64,000 nucleotides of DNA, taken from NCBI RefSeq assembly GCF_051106095.1, contig NC_135791.1, positions 7,299,001-7,363,000 on the forward strand, written 5' to 3'. The position numbers were made by a program, and so were the translations under genes. The notes under the pieces were generated by a model. The model was not told where the DNA came from and did no database searches. It saw only the letters and a list, made by a program, of their open reading frames with translations. Of this stretch, positions 15,851 to 29,400 are shown piece by piece; the first letter of the stretch is position 1; the number at the start of each line of letters is the position of its first letter. Source of the stretch: Pogona vitticeps. Taxonomy: Eukaryota > Chordata > Lepidosauria > Squamata > Agamidae.

Positions 15851-18800
15851 GGCTTGAGCCCTGGCTTCTTGGCTGGTAGAGATTAGGAGCCTCCAAGAGA
15901 GAAATGGGATTTCTTGCTCCCTGTAGATTAAGTCCCTCCAGATATTTGTTGGGCTGCAGTGTCTGCTTAGCCATGGAGAAGGGCTGGGGTTTTTTTTTTT
16001 GAAGGCCTGCCCTTTCTGGAAAGCCCCAATTGCCCAACCCAGGTTTAAGTGCATTGGCTTTATTCTCCCCACACCACTGGGGGAGGTCAGAGCTGCCTAT
16101 AGAAATCAATGCAGAAATAAAGGATTTTAGGCTACCTGTCAGTGCATCTGTTTAGACAATAGAGGAGGTGATAAATATTTTTCACTTAGCTCTTATTTTG
16201 TATTTTTTTTTTAAGCTGCTGGATTTTCAGTAAAATATTTCAACATCTAAGTTTCTTTTGCTAAATTGCTATAGTCTGTTATGTTCGTGCTGCTCCAGTA
16301 GGACTGTAGCTAACCTAGAGGGTGATTGATGATTGTCTTTATGATGGCCCTGCAATATAGTCCACTCTATAGTGGCCTTGGCTGACGGATGGGCGGTTTA
16401 TAAATCAAATAAATAAATAAATAAAAATAAAAGTGTATCTCCTTAAATCTGTCAGGTGCTCATTTCACGCTGAACACTCCTGCAGGATGAAGCCTTTGAA
16501 CTGCTGAGTAACCAAGGTGTTTAACTTTATCTCTCTTTCTCCATCAACAGACGGTATTTTGTTGACTCAAAAAGCATGAAGGATCACTTCAGATCTAAAG
16601 TTCACAAAAAGAGGTACAGTTATTTTTTTCATCAATAATGAGATAAACCCTTCTTCTCTAGGGAATAAACTGTCTGAAATGGGTGTTCATGCCATAACAA
16701 GCAGCTGGTATATACTTCGGTCTTTACCTACATCAAAACCTAACCATCCAAACTTTGTGAAAAGCATTTTTTTTTAATCAGATAAATGAGCACGTAGTTG
16801 ACCCATGGTCAAATTGAAATGTGGTGGTTGGATCCTGTCTTGCCTCTCATGTTTGTCTAAGGGCAGAAGACATTTCTACAGTCCTTTATCTGAAGATGTT
16901 CAGTGCCATATGGCCCCTCAATCAAGAAGTTATGTGGGTTTAGCAGAGAAGAGAAGAACAGTGTTGTGTTTTCTGGGTGAAAAGTTAAAAAACGGCAATT
17001 TGCCGTTTAATTTCAGTTCAATATAAATACAAATAAAATACATTGCATGTCATTTCTAGTCTGCAAAGGTTTTGTCTCCTACACTTATTTGACATGCGCT
17101 GCTTTCCTCCCACAATCTTGCAGATGATAGTCTGAAACTTGTAATAATTATTATTCAATTAGTTATTCAATTTATATTCCACTTTTCTCAAGAGGAAAGG
17201 CAGTTCACAATATTGAACTGTTGTTTAGGTTTTGCTGTCATACACATGCATTTTCACATGCACTTCAAAACCTGAAGTTTTGAGTAAGGGAAATGTTGAC
17301 CGCCCCATCCTATGGTTATCTACTCAACGGTTCATTCACTTCAATAGCACTTACATCATTCATGGGACCGTGAATGATAACATCTGTTTTTGATGCTGTA
17401 TCAACATAAGCTAGCTGTTGTGTTGCTTAATGACAAATTTATGTTAGATTCTAGCTCCTTTCTCTATTTATGGGGTGGGAGTGAAGAAGCACTGAAGTGC
17501 TTATAGTGCTTTGCTATCTTCGAGAGGCAGAGAGTTGTTGGTGCCCAGGCTACTTGTAGCTGTTTTGTGATTTGAGTTGGCACTTATAGCCCTTTATCAT
17601 GTTATACTTTCTTTGGTGAGCGATTTCCTTGTATCTGCAAAGCATTTAACATCTCCCTGACCTCTTTGTTATTTGACTTGGATGTGAGTGGTATGAATTT
17701 TCTAGCAAATTTAGAGTTGGGTGATTTCCCTGCTGCTTGCAGTTATTTGTGGTTGGAAAACAGAGTCAAATGTATTTATTGGCCATGGTGTAGAAGCAGC
17801 TTATTCTCATTGCTGAAACATCTGAAGAGAAATAATAAAGAGAACACATCAATTTTACATTTAAACAAATTTGAAAATGGTTTTTGACATTTTATTGAAT
17901 ACTTATAAATGTCTTTAGACATGGCCTAATAACATAGACCTATTTCCCATTAGGGATGAGTAGAAGTTGGCTCCTCTAGTAAATCTCAAAATGTTTTGCA
18001 GTAGATTGTGTGAATAGGGTTTATGATTCTCAGTTCTTCAAGACAAAATGGCCCCATCCTGCTGTCTTAAAGTACACTACAGAAATGAGAAAAACATGTG
18101 GGGTAACCGGGGGTAGGTTTTTGTGTGGGAACTCTTCCATTATTGACTTAGAATTCTCCAATCTTTTGCACCAGTTCCTATCTGGTGTATGTCAAGTTCT
18201 AATAAAAAATAAATCCCAGAAATTTGAGGTCTGCCCATCATTTTTGTATTATTTAGATGGTTGGGCAGGATGGATATAAATTAAGTTACTGAATGCAATT
18301 AACTATTGTATCATGTTGTACTTTGCCTAAAGAACTGTACACAAAAGTGAATGTGCTTCTAATGAATTGTAACTTTTATTCTAAATTTGATTACTATTGT
18401 ATCAATTCCTTTTGCCTGCTTATTGTTCTGTTTGGCTTGTATAATTCTGTTAATAATTACTCACCATCGGGTCAATTTTCCAGGGTTTTCTGGTATACTG
18501 AGTAGTAGTTTACCATTCCTTCTGTTGATGCACTAATAAGCTGGCTCTTCTCCCGAGATGCACAATAGGGAATCAAGCTCACAACTTCAGCACCAAACTC
18601 ACTGTATTATTTTGTTGGTAGTTAACTTTGTGAAATGGTGGCATTTCTAAAAATACGGGATTCTTTGCCAAAAAAAAAAGAAAGAAAAAGAAAAAAGGGA
18701 ACAATACAATATAAAATTGTCCATGCTGTGTCTTAATTGGGACTGCCATGCCTGAATGGTTCATTATTACACATTTGGCACAAAAGCAGAATAGAAGCAG

Positions 18801-19702
18801 GAGCACAAATTGTCTCCACCTAACTCTTACAGACGGGACGTGGTGGCATTGCAGGTTAAACTGCAGAGCCTCTGTGTTGCAGGTCAGAAGACCAGCAGTT
18901 ATAAGATCGAATCCACATGAAGGAGTGAGCTCCCGTCGCTTGTCTCAGCTCCTGCCAACCTAGCAGTTCGAAAGCATGTAAATGCGAGTAGATAAATAAG
19001 TACCACCTCGGTGGGAAAGCAACGGTGTTCCATGTCTAGCCATGCTGGCCACATGACCACAGAAATTGTCTTCGGACAAAATGCTGGCTCTACGGCTTGG
19101 AGACCGGGATGAGCACCACGCCCTAGAGTCAGAGATGACTGGATTAATGTCAAGGGGAACCTTTACCTTTAACTCTTACATTTTCTTATAGAAAATGTAA
19201 AGCCATCCAAAAGTAAATTAGATTGCAAGTCCCATCCATTAGCCAAGGGTGACTAAGAGGGATGATGTGGTTTGTAGTCTAATGATTAGAGAATCAGGAC
19301 TGAAACAGAAGCTATAGTGTGGGATTAGAACTGTAAGCATGTATATGTTGGAGAGGTATGAGCTAGGCAGTCTTTCATGTTTGTGAAATCAGAGGAATTT
19401 TGTGCTTAAATCCTGAAGACCAATCACAAATCAGAGCAAGCTGATTTGTAATTTATGTGATGTGGGGAAAGCTCCCAATGTGCACTGGGACACTTGACCA
19501 AACTAAAAACGTCACGGCTGGAGTAGACCACTAAAGTTTGCAAACTCTTTTTATGTGCTTCTGTTTTAGGCTGAAACAGCTAAGCGAGGAGCCGTACACC
19601 CAAGAGGAGGCTGAAAGAGCAGCTGGGATGGGGTCCTACATTCCTCCTAAGAAGATCGAGGTTCATACACAGCCCTTGGAGGAGATGGAGGAATCCAGCT
19701 GA
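15547..19702 (+). CDS. ZNF593: ZNF593, U1-type C2H2 zinc-finger ribosome biogenesis factor, 130 aa
   Basis: Coding exons are 15547-15743, 16551-16613 and 19570-19702 (TGA). Splice sites are GT/AG and the phases join, giving 393 nt. The N-terminus [20 protein letters not shown] and basic KRRRRD block match human ZNF593, which is of similar length (about 134 aa). The single finger uses C62 and C65 (CLHC), then H78 and H84 (HFRSKVH), and is split between exons 1 and 2. The conserved [19 protein letters not shown] and GSYIPP segment is in exon 3. The family (yeast Bud20) accompanies pre-60S ribosomal particles in nucleus and cytoplasm; human ZNF593 was also reported to modulate Oct-2 DNA binding. 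The order next to C1orf232 and CNKSR1 agrees with human 1p36.11. All zinc ligands are present and I see no damage. Confidence 0.96.
16079..16371. repeat. Direct repeat copy B flanking ZNF593 exon 1
   Basis: This is the second copy of the segment at 14773-15052, in ZNF593 intron 1 about 340 bases after exon 1. It has a few insertions relative to copy A. Only this copy continues into a LINE-like 3' tail (16372-16428). Confidence 0.85.
16372..16428 (+). mobile_element. LINE/SINE 3' tail with (AAAT)n
   Basis: GGGCGGTTTATAAATCAAATAAATAAATA is the usual 3' terminus of L2-type elements or the SINEs they mobilise. The body could be direct repeat copy B, which would make the repeat an L2-mobilised element. 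No coding part is seen. Confidence 0.5.
18832..19170 (+). mobile_element. Sauria SINE, full length, with 10-bp target duplication
   Basis: The tRNA-like head has a GATCGAATCC B-box-like word near 18905. It is followed by AACCTAGCAGTTCGAAAGCATG, a CACGCCCTAGAGTCAGAGATG segment and the AAGGGGAACCTTTACCTTT tail typical of the squamate Sauria family. AACTCTTACA is repeated on both sides (18822-18831 and 19171-19180). It lies in ZNF593 intron 2. Confidence 0.92.
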
Positions 19703-19912
19703 GAGCAACAGGGCTTCTCTCTAGCTTGTTTGCACAGTCTGAAGACATCCGAGACAACAGGGAGGGCATTCTGGCATAATTGTTGGGGGGGGATGTAGGT
19801 CTCTCTTGCTCTCCCTATCTTCAGACATCACTGTTTCAGGGTAGTAGAACTGAGGTATAAAAACAAGTAAAGGGCTTTCAGCAGAGAAGGGTGGTGTGCC
19901 TTTTGCTTCGAA

Positions 19913-19918
19913 AATAAA
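19913..19918 (+). terminator. Polyadenylation signal of ZNF593
   Basis: AATAAA lies about 210 bases after the ZNF593 stop codon and is followed by a GT/T-rich stretch (GTCTTCGTTGG). It is the first exact hexamer downstream of the stop. Confidence 0.7.
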
Positions 19919-22301
19919 GGACGTTTTCACCCTGTCTTCGTTGGCAACAGAGTTCAGTGAAAGGTCTCAAACGGGATGAGCAAGACACCCCGCTGTTATA
20001 ATGTCCTGAATATATGACTGATTGCTTCCCTCGGCTTCTGTTGATAGGCTGTGGCTCTGGATTTTGAGGGATTTTCCTGTTAATGTGAGCTATTCCATTT
20101 CCTAAACGAGTCCTCTTAATAAATGAGCTGACAATCTGTTGCCAGACCCCTGGGCTGCCCGTTTTGCTGGTTTGATTGGAATGCGCTGAAGGACCTTTTC
20201 TGTGCCTGTGAGAAGAAGAATATCGGAAGCCCCCAAAGGTCCTGACCTCTAGTTCTGCATGAGTTGCTGGAGGAATGACGGTCTTGGCTCATAGCTCCCT
20301 CCTTCATCCATTAAGCATACACTGAACATGCCAGAATAATCCATCTTTCCATACTTAAAGCTGTGGGGAACCTTTTGTCCTCTAGATGTTTGAGGCTTCA
20401 CATCCAGGAAGTCCCCACCACCATGGCCAGTGATCACTGATTATGGAAATTGCAATCCTAAACATCTAGCAGCATGGAAGTTCCCCTATCTCTGTTTACA
20501 TCATTCTTACCATGTATGTCCTAGGTGGTTAAAAAGAAAATGATCCGAAGGAGGTCATTCTGACTGTTTTAAGCAATTCTGTCACTTGGGGCAAATGGAA
20601 AGTGAAAGATGTATTTTGGTTCAGAATTGCCAGTTCCAGTCTAGCAAAGCCATGACTTAATAGCCCAGGTACAATGCCTGCTCCCTTACCTCCCTTTTTG
20701 TTTCTCTTGCATTTCTTGCTTCTATCCCTGAAGTGTTTAAGTCCTGGTTTCCTTTTATACTGCTTATCAAGTAGAGAAAATGACAGTTGTGTACAAACCC
20801 AGGTGATGGACCTCAGAAAGGGTACAAATGGAGATCATGAGGACTAGTTTGTAAGCAGTGGATAAATCAGGAGTGGACCCACTGTGACCCTCTGGATGCT
20901 GGATTCTAGCTCTCATAGCACCTCACAATTGGCTTCACTAGCTTTACAGCGGAGATAAGTCACTGATCGTGCAGTTGCTGTTGGTTTTTGCCAGCACTGA
21001 TGCTAGTAAGAGGTGATGAGTGTCGCAATCCACTCTCACCCAGAGAGCCACATGTGCTACCTGTTTCATACTTAATTCAAATTCTTAATGTTTAGCAAGT
21101 CAAAAGTAGACTTGTCTACAATGCTTATCCCAATCTGAATTGGCAGGTTGCAGAAGATAACTGTCTCCATGCCCTTAACCAGAATTTTTGCTTCTAGCTC
21201 TCCCATTCTAAATCATTTGTACCTGCCTGCGTTTGGTGGGTCTTTGAGGTTCTAATTTAAAAAGAAATACGATTGCACAAACTTCCAGTTGCTCCCCTCT
21301 TGAATATAGTTCATATCCACTCTTTCGATCATTTGGAAAAATCCTACTGCTGTCCTGTTGAGAGAACTGGCTGTTTTCCTTTGTCTTGCATAGGCGGATG
21401 TATCTTGTTATACCTGAAGGATAGGAGAGTTATCCTAACCCTCTAAATCACAGCTGGGAAATCACTGGTGCTCTGAGTGTTTTGGACTACCACTTCCACC
21501 ATCCCTTGCCATTGGTCATGTCTGTTGAGGTTGATGGGAGTTGCAGATCAAAAGTCTTGGAGAGCCAAAGGTTGTCCATCCGTATTCCAAATGATCGGCA
21601 TCTTGCCAATGCAGTTAATCCTATGCTGCTGTCAGTAGGACACATGGTATAACATATTCAGCGCTGACAGCTGCTGAAGCAAGCACATCCATTTGCCATG
21701 TATCAGCAGAGATTAAGCCTCTTTACAAAGGCTCTGGAAGAAGAGAGATGGGAGCTCTGAATCACTGCTACTGCCTCTCTCTCAGCTGTTTGAGGGGTGG
21801 AAAGAATCAGGCGGCATGCTAGCCCTGGCCTGTGCCCCTAAGCATCAAGTACATTGTGTGCTGCTAAAATGTGCCTTTTATTTCTAATTATGTAGTCCTG
21901 GCTATGGAGAATGCTCTTTCAATGTTCATGATGGTGAAGACTCAGCCATCGGGGGAAAGAAAGAAAGACAGACAGTCTCTCTCTCTTGTATTTGCAAGGC
22001 AGGAGAATGAGTTTCTGGTGTCAGGTGCATCAGCACATGCATGTGCACACACACAAACACACACAAAACAGGAATGAGTGTCTGGTGAATCAGACTTTTG
22101 TGCAACGTTCCAACCAGCTCACAGCACTGCCATTGTTCACCAATCTCTCCTTCGTCCTGTTAACTTTGGAACAAAGACCGTCCTGTTTCTGTTTTCTTCT
22201 CCACTGTTTTAAACACATTCAGATAACCTGGAAAGCAGCAACATGAATGCTCTGGCCAAAGCAGTGTTTGAATGTGTTTGCTTCTCCCCCTCCCAATGCA
22301 G
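19919..22301. other. Intergenic downstream of ZNF593
   Basis: No confident exon. Degraded hAT-like bits with the 'ggagttgcagatcaaaagtcttggagagcc' style occur near 20360-20480, 20880-20960 and 21450-21590. A short CA-rich tract lies near 22048-22068. Confidence 0.5.
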
Positions 22302-22626
22302 TGTGTTTCTGATACATCGACAAGGGTGTCAAACTGAAATCGGACATCAGGACTATGAAAAAATTACCAAGGTGCGCTCTCTGCCTTGTGAATCAGTCTT
22401 GCCCTATTACAGTGGGAGTGTGGCTATCTGCCTCCAGTGTGGCTTATGCTGCATTGTAGATGATGGACTTTCATCCCCATGGCTATTCTACTGCCTGTCA
22501 TTTGTGACCAAATTCCAACCATTGTTTTATAAGATCAAAGAGATAACCCTGACAACATACGTACAAGCCAGTTACCTGCTTTATGTAAGGAACGTGAAAA
22601 AAGCCCCACTTCCCTTTGAACTGAAG
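22302..22626 (+). CDS. Candidate coding exon of an unassigned gene
   Basis: A 158-codon open frame (22243-22719) contains a segment bounded by a good acceptor (C/T tract then AATGCAG, exon from 22302) and a possible donor (CTGAAG|GTACTT after 22626). Within it the third codon positions favour CTG, GTG, ATC, TAC, GCC and ACC, as in real reptile exons. The peptide includes FLIHRQGCQTEIGHQDYEK, then a Cys-rich VAICLQCGLCC and KAPLPFELK. I recognise no family and found no partner exon. An open frame this long is not rare by chance in 64 kb, so this stays a candidate. It could also be a decayed retroelement or retrocopy. Confidence 0.3.
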
Positions 22627-25209
22627 GTACTTCTAAGGTGTTCAAAGCATCATAATATAGCTGTCAATTCTTTCATGGGTGGAGAAAGCACATCTTGTGC
22701 AACGTGCCTGAGCCTGTAGAAGAGGAGCATGTCTAAATGCAGGCCCCCTTGCATTCTCCACTGAGCAAAATATGTAACTCTGCAGGAAGAATCTAGATTT
22801 TGCTGCAACCAAACATTTTTAAAAGTTCTGTATATTGTTCTGGTTTGAATCAATTTGCTTTTGAATTATGGGGATGGGGCCCAAGATGGGCAAAGGATTA
22901 AGACAGAGAGGCCCTCATCCTGCCCACTCCTTTGAGTTAGAGCAGTTACCAGGCATTTCTTGTCCAATCAAGAATAGCTTTACAAGAGGTAGCTGTGTTC
23001 ATTTGTGCAAGGACAGTTTTGTCCAAGGGGCAAATATTTACTTTTGAAAGGGGGAACTGTGAGATGAAAGGAAATGGAATTCATCACAGGTACAATTCAG
23101 CAGTCATATACACAACCTGACTGATACCTTTTTCTCAACCTTGTTTACCGAATGCAGAATGTCTGGCATGACTGTTAGGCCATTGACGTGTCTTACATTT
23201 GGTGAGTAAGAGCTGAATTCCGTTTGCTTATGAGAATAGAATTCAGCCACATTTTAATGAACAACATCAGTATTTGTCTTGTGCCAGACAGCTGTATCTG
23301 GCTAAGAAGAAAGACCAAGGCAGAATATTTTGAAACAAATTTATTGTAACCGCAGGATATTCCTTCCTGTCATTACTGTGGTGAGAGAGAAAGCAGAATC
23401 CGGCTAACATTTTCTTCCAAAACCTACCCTTTCCTAGCAGAAGCCTAATCCAGATTGTCAGGAGGGCAGAGTTTGCTTTGAAAGCATGAGGAGGCTCTTT
23501 AGTCCGCTACTAGAACGCCAGCTTTGTATAAGCAGAAATGCCAAGGTTTACCCCCTTGGCATTGCAGGATCAGGGAGCAGGTGATAACATAAAACTTGCT
23601 GGAGACCCCAGAGAGCTGCTGCCGGTCAGAGTACATCAAACTGGGCTAAATGGACAGAGAAATCTGACCTGGTACAAGAGCACCCCTCTATTTTCATTCT
23701 GTAAGCCAGCCAAAACAAAAAAAAAATCTCTCAAGGGTTGCTATAAATTTCACCACGACATGGATTTAAAAATAAAATGCTGGCTGTCCTTTGCCCACCT
23801 GTGCTGTATGAAGGGTCGCATACACCTGTCTCTTCCTTGCATTCTCTTTCGGACCAGAGGCACGTTTTTAAAATGGGAGAAGTCTAGACATCACTCCCCC
23901 CTCCCTCCGCCTTCCCTTTCCCATCTAATTGCTGGTTTAAAGGCATGATTTAGGTCACTTGCTGTCTGGCCACATGTTTGGTTATGTAACACTGTCTGGC
24001 AGCATCTTCCAGCTAGCTTCCCATGATGCACTGCTTCTGATGAATAAGGGTGGGAGGGAGTTCCTGGCACATGGAGTAGTACAACGTGCTCTCATGAAAT
24101 GACGTGCTTTTCAATGCGGCACAGTTTGATCTCTCTCTTTTTGCATCCCTCTCATTTTCTTTTCCCGAACAGAGGAGAAACAAGGTGTGTTCTGGGCTTC
24201 AGAAACTCCCCCTTTGGGTGAGGGAGATCACTTAAAACCATACACTTGTCTTCCTATATTTAGACCCTGTTTTAAATTCCCCCTCTGTAACATGGGGGCC
24301 AAACTAAATTTTATTCTACACACGGTGTCTTCCGTGTGGCCCTTCAGGTGTTGCTGAGATTGCACCAGGTTTATGTTTCCCAAGGACAATGGGAACTGCA
24401 ATCCCAACTATAGCTGGAGAATTCCAACTTGCCCTCTGGAAACATCTCTAGTGAGCAACGTCAGCAAATTCAGTCCAGTGGTATAGCCTACATTGAGGCC
24501 AACTTGGGGCCAATCTGAGTGTCCTGAATTCTGCCCATGGAAGGCTGATATTGCAAGTCAGCAACTTGCAAGAGGTGTGCATTACTTATTGCTTCTTAAA
24601 AAGATGCTACTTAGGCAGACCATCTGTCCTGGCCCAATGAAGTGGTTTCTGCCTGCAATAAAATGTTATCAATACAGTTCAGTTTTTCATACTCTGCATT
24701 TAGAGGAAATGTCATTTTCCTTTTGGGCCAATCTATAGTCAGTGAAGCCCATAGGCTCTTCCTCTTTCTTGTACGTTGATTAGTCAAGGGAATAGCTTTC
24801 ACATGGGTGTAACTACATTTTTCACACTGTGCGTGTGAAAAGTTCTAAGTTCAAGTCCCAACATTACTAGGCAGGCAGAAGTGGGAAAGATTAGATTCCT
24901 ATCTCTCATACAGCCTGGAGAGCCAAGGCTAGCCGATACAGACAAATACTGGGCTTGGTAGACCAGTTTCAGCAGGGTGGGCTGTACGATCGGCCAACAG
25001 GAAGCAAGCATGGCAGCCACAAGGGGAAACCAGTACCAGCCCCTTCATTCTTCCTGAACCATCATCATCTAAACTGTCCTGCTACCATCAGGCACAGTGG
25101 CAGATCTACCCTGTTGCAAAAGTTGACATCGGATTCAACTCGGGCAGCAAAATGTTTTAGGATGAATGAAATTCAGCCTAACACAACATCCTAAGTTTAA
25201 TGATTTCTT
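22627..25209. other. Intergenic stretch
   Basis: No confident gene. A dispersed repeat related to 15340-15415 lies at 24193-24262 and a hAT-like fragment near 24325-24440. The 136-aa open frame at 23538-23948 has no splice context or recognised family. Confidence 0.5.
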
Positions 25210-25832
25210 GGAAGTGGGGGGTCTTGAGGTCTGGCCCTCGATACCAGAGTTTGGAATACTTTGCGACTATTTGGTCTAAAAGTGAATGCTCCCCATTCTC
25301 ACTGGGGTGAGAAAATATCAGCCTATTTCCCCCACTCTGGCTGCCTTACATTGGCTGCCCGTTCGTTTCCGCATTGATTACAAGGTGTTAATGATGACAT
25401 ATAAAGCCCTAAAAGGTTTAGGACCTCAATATCTAGGGGAACTCCTTCTCCCACCTAGATCTACCCGAATCACTCATTTTAGCCAAAACGGGCAACTGAG
25501 GGACCTAACACCGAGGGAGGCCTGGAGAGAAAGAACAAGAAACTGGGCCTTCTCAGTAGTGGCCCCTCATCTCTGGAACAGTCTGCCTCCAGAGATCTGT
25601 CTGGCTCCCTCGTTGGGTGTTTTTAAGAGCAAACCTAAGACCTGGCTCTTTAGGAAGGCTTTCCCTCCTGTCATCACCTAATTACTTTTGCTATCTTGAA
25701 TTATATTATTACTTATGTTTTTATCTTATTATATTGTTTTTACCTTTATGCATTATTGTTAGCCACCCAGAGTAGACTTCAGTCTAGATGGGTGGGGTAT
25801 AAATTTAATCAATCAATCAATCAATCAATCAA
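25210..25832 (+). mobile_element. L2-type LINE 3' end with (TCAA)n tail
   Basis: The frame at 25316-25670 reads TLAALHWLPVRFRIDYKVL, TYKALKGLGPQYLGELL, WAFSVVAPHLWNSLPPEI and KPKTWLFRKAF. This is the L2 (CR1/Jockey superfamily) RT C-terminus. The 3' UTR ends in GGGGTATAAATTTAATC and seven or so TCAA units (25806-25832). It is 5'-truncated, but its coding end is better kept than in the other L2 pieces here, so it is relatively young. Confidence 0.85.
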
Positions 25833-26443
25833 TTTCTCTCTTAATGTGGAACCAGCTCTGCAAAAGACACTAGTCCACCCTCCCTTCCAATGTTAGTCCT
25901 TTCCTGATCCCTGCAATAAAAGGACTCAATGCTTCCGTATGTTTTATGTTATGAAAGTTTGCAAGTCCATTACCTGGAAATAATCTGAACCTGCCAAGCA
26001 AAGAAAGGGCTGTGTATATGCCAAGGCAGCCCTGCAAACCGAGTAGCCTTAAGCTGCCCTCTCCACAGGCATGCTAGCCTAAATCCAGCTAAGGATTTTA
26101 GAGGAAGATTGAGCCAAGAGAGGTGGAAACCCCAGAAGCCATGGTAGCAGCCCTCCCAAACTAGAACAATGCATACCGGAAAATATTGGGGTGTATCCTT
26201 TTGTTTTAGCGAGGATCAAGGAAAACAGAGCTAGCAACACTGGAAAGGCAACCGGCACTAACCCTTCCTTTACAGGACTAGAAGGGGTAAGGATGCTGAT
26301 TGTAACACGAAAGGTCCAACAAGTGCACCTGAAGGATATTGCTTGTGCTGCAGGTTGAACATCCTCATCTTCAGTCTTGCCTCGTCTCTGTCTGTTGCTG
26401 AAGTCTTTTTCATTCTGGGTCACTTCTGCCTACCAGGCAAGCA

Positions 26444-29400
26444 TCAGGGTTCCGGCTGTGCTTTGATCTCTTCACTCATTTGCCGGGCACTGTAGTAAGA
26501 GAGGCTTAACCCCATGATGGCTAATAGCAACGCCAACTGATTCACTAGCCTGTCTTGAGGTTCTGACTCGGGCCCGTTGGCCAGCTGCATCTATGTGAAT
26601 GCAAAAGAAAGGCAGAGCTTTAGAATGCTGAAAGCAGGCTCAGCGTTTGAGATGGAGGGGAAAGCATATCCACGAGAGAGAGAGGAAAACATGTTTGGTT
26701 TCAAGCAAACATTTGTGGTTGAAACTGTACAACCTTCATTCAGACTGTGACAAACCCAGACCTACTGGGATCTGCCACACGTTTACTAAGCTGCCACCAA
26801 CCATTCCCTGTAAGAAGTCACACAGACCAGGGATGGATTTTTAAACAATAAAAAGAATAAGGTTTATTTTAAATACACACAGGGAAAAATAAACAATCAG
26901 GTGAATAAAATAAAGTAACGTGGCTTATTCTCACTCTTACAAGCATACAGTTTGGTTCACCCAGAACCCTTAACTTAAAGCACAGACCCTGAACCTATCA
27001 GTTCTGGCTAACCAACAGACACCTGAACCTATCAGGTTGGTACTCTGACACACAGTAGTACCCTGTCTGACACACAGACTCCCACAACAGCTTCTTCTTC
27101 CCAGCTGCTGCTTCGTCACATCCCAGTGTCTCTCAGCGTCTCATAAACTCTCCACACACGCTTCACATATTTATACAGTACAGCCCCTCCTCCTGATGTC
27201 CCGCCTTCCACTCCCCATAGGATGGAACTTTCCCTCCAAACCCATGACAGACAGGTAACATCAGTGCTGTATGTAACACCTCCCCTCTTTATAAGTTGTT
27301 TTGTAGGGGGAAAGCTAAGGTGCTTTTTCCCAAAAAACAACCTGGATAAAACACACAACAACAGTTATACATACCATATTATACTTACTCATACTTACAT
27401 TCTAAGTTAATCATAGCAAATAGGCATTTAAACATTTACCATATATACAATACATCCATTTACCTTTATTCATACAAACCAAATTCAAAACCAGGTACAT
27501 TTAACTTTTGTCATCATTATATACACATATAGTCCAGGTTTCTTTCGCCGTCTTCAATCTTCAGGTCTTCTTGACAAGGCGTCAGCAACACAGTTCACTG
27601 ACCCTCTGACCACCTTCACTTCAAAGTCATAGTCCTGTAGGTTTAAAGCCCACCTCATAAGTTTGCTATTGTGGGTTTTCATTGTCTTTAACCATTGCAG
27701 TGGTGAATGGTCAGTACACAAAACAAAATGTCTTCCCCAGATGTAAGGCTTGGCCTTCTGGATCGCGTAGACTATGGCCAAACACTCCTTCTCCACGGTT
27801 GCCAAATGTCTCTCACCTTTTTGGAGTTTCCTACTCAGGTAGGACACTGGATGCTGGTCACCATTCTCATCCTCCTGGCACAGAACTGCTCCTACCCCGC
27901 TGTTAGACGCGTCGGTGTAGATAATGAACTCCCGGTCGAAGTCTGGAGCCCGCAGGACTGGATAGTTGATTAACGCCTCCTTCAACCTCTGGAACGCCGC
28001 CTCACAGTCGCTGGTCCACGGGATGCGGTCATCAGCCTTCTTCCTCGTCAGATCGGTCAGCGGAGCCGCAATCTCGCTAAACCTCGGGATGAACTTTCTG
28101 TAGTAGCCCACCAACCCAAGAAATGATTTGACTTTTTTCTTGGTGTTGGGTCTAGGCCAATCACGAACTGCTTCTATTTTGGCCTCTAGGGGTTTTATCA
28201 TTCCTCCCCCTACCATGTGACCCAAGTATTTTATTTCTGAGCTACCCAGCTGACACTTGCTGGCCTTTACTGTTAGCCCTGCTGCACTTAACCTCTGCAG
28301 CACTAATTCCAGGTGTATCAGGTGATCTTCCCAGGTATTACTGAAGATCCCTATGTCGTCAATATAGGCCACTGTAAAGTCACTGAGCCCTGCCAAGGTC
28401 TGGTCCATCAGCCTTTGGAATGTGGCTGGTGCATTTCTGAGACCAAAGCTCAGGACTCGAAACTCATAAAGACCAAAAGGGCTGCAAAAGGCAGTCTTTT
28501 CTTGATCCCTGGGATCAATTCTTAATTGCCAATATCCCTTTACCAGGTCCAATGATGAGATGAACCGACAACCCCCTATGGTTTCAATCAGGTTGTCTAG
28601 CCTGGGCATTGGGTAGGCATCAGGAGTGGTTACACGGTTTAATTTCCTGTAATCAACACAAAACCTAATGCTCCCATCAGGCTTGTCCACAAGGACTATC
28701 GGAGAGGACCAAGGACTAGAAGAGGGGACGATTATGTTCTCCCTAAGCATCTCGTCCAGCTCCTTCCGCACCTTGTCCCTATAGGGTCCCGTTACTCGGT
28801 ATGGGGATACTGCCTGCGGGGGTGCATCCCCTGTGTGGATCCGATGCATCACTCCCTTCACTATCCCCGGCTTGTTGGAAAACACCTGTTGATATTTACT
28901 AAGCAGCATTTTTAGTTCTTGCTGCTGGTCTTGGGTGAGTGCAGGACTGATCTTTACCTCCTCTGGGTTGTATTTTACTTCCCCTCTACCCTCCCAGAAG
29001 GGCAATTCAGCTTCCTCACTCTCAGCTGCTTTTATCGCGAATAAAACCCTCTGTTCCCCTCTGTAGTAGGGTTTTAGGGCATTCACATGAACCACCCTCC
29101 TTGCCTGGTTCTCCTCCTGCTCTATTAGGTAGTTCAGGTCTGACATCTTGGAAATGACCCTATATGGTCCTGCCCATTTGAGCTGCAGTTTATTCTCTCT
29201 GCAGGGCCTAAGCCAAAGCACTTCCTCCCCTGGGTCAAAGTGCCTCTCTCTAGCTTTGTGGTCATACCATGTTTTCTGTCTGACCTTCTGAGCTTGCAGG
29301 TTTTCTGCTGCCAGCTCTAGATTTCTCCTTAGGTCATTCATCAAGGTGTCTATGTATGTCACAACGTCTTGTGGGTCATCCTGGGTGATCTGCTCCCAAT

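Noticed and set aside
27682-28525. Plus-strand open frames inside the LTR element
   Set aside because: They are shadows of the minus-strand gag-pol frame.
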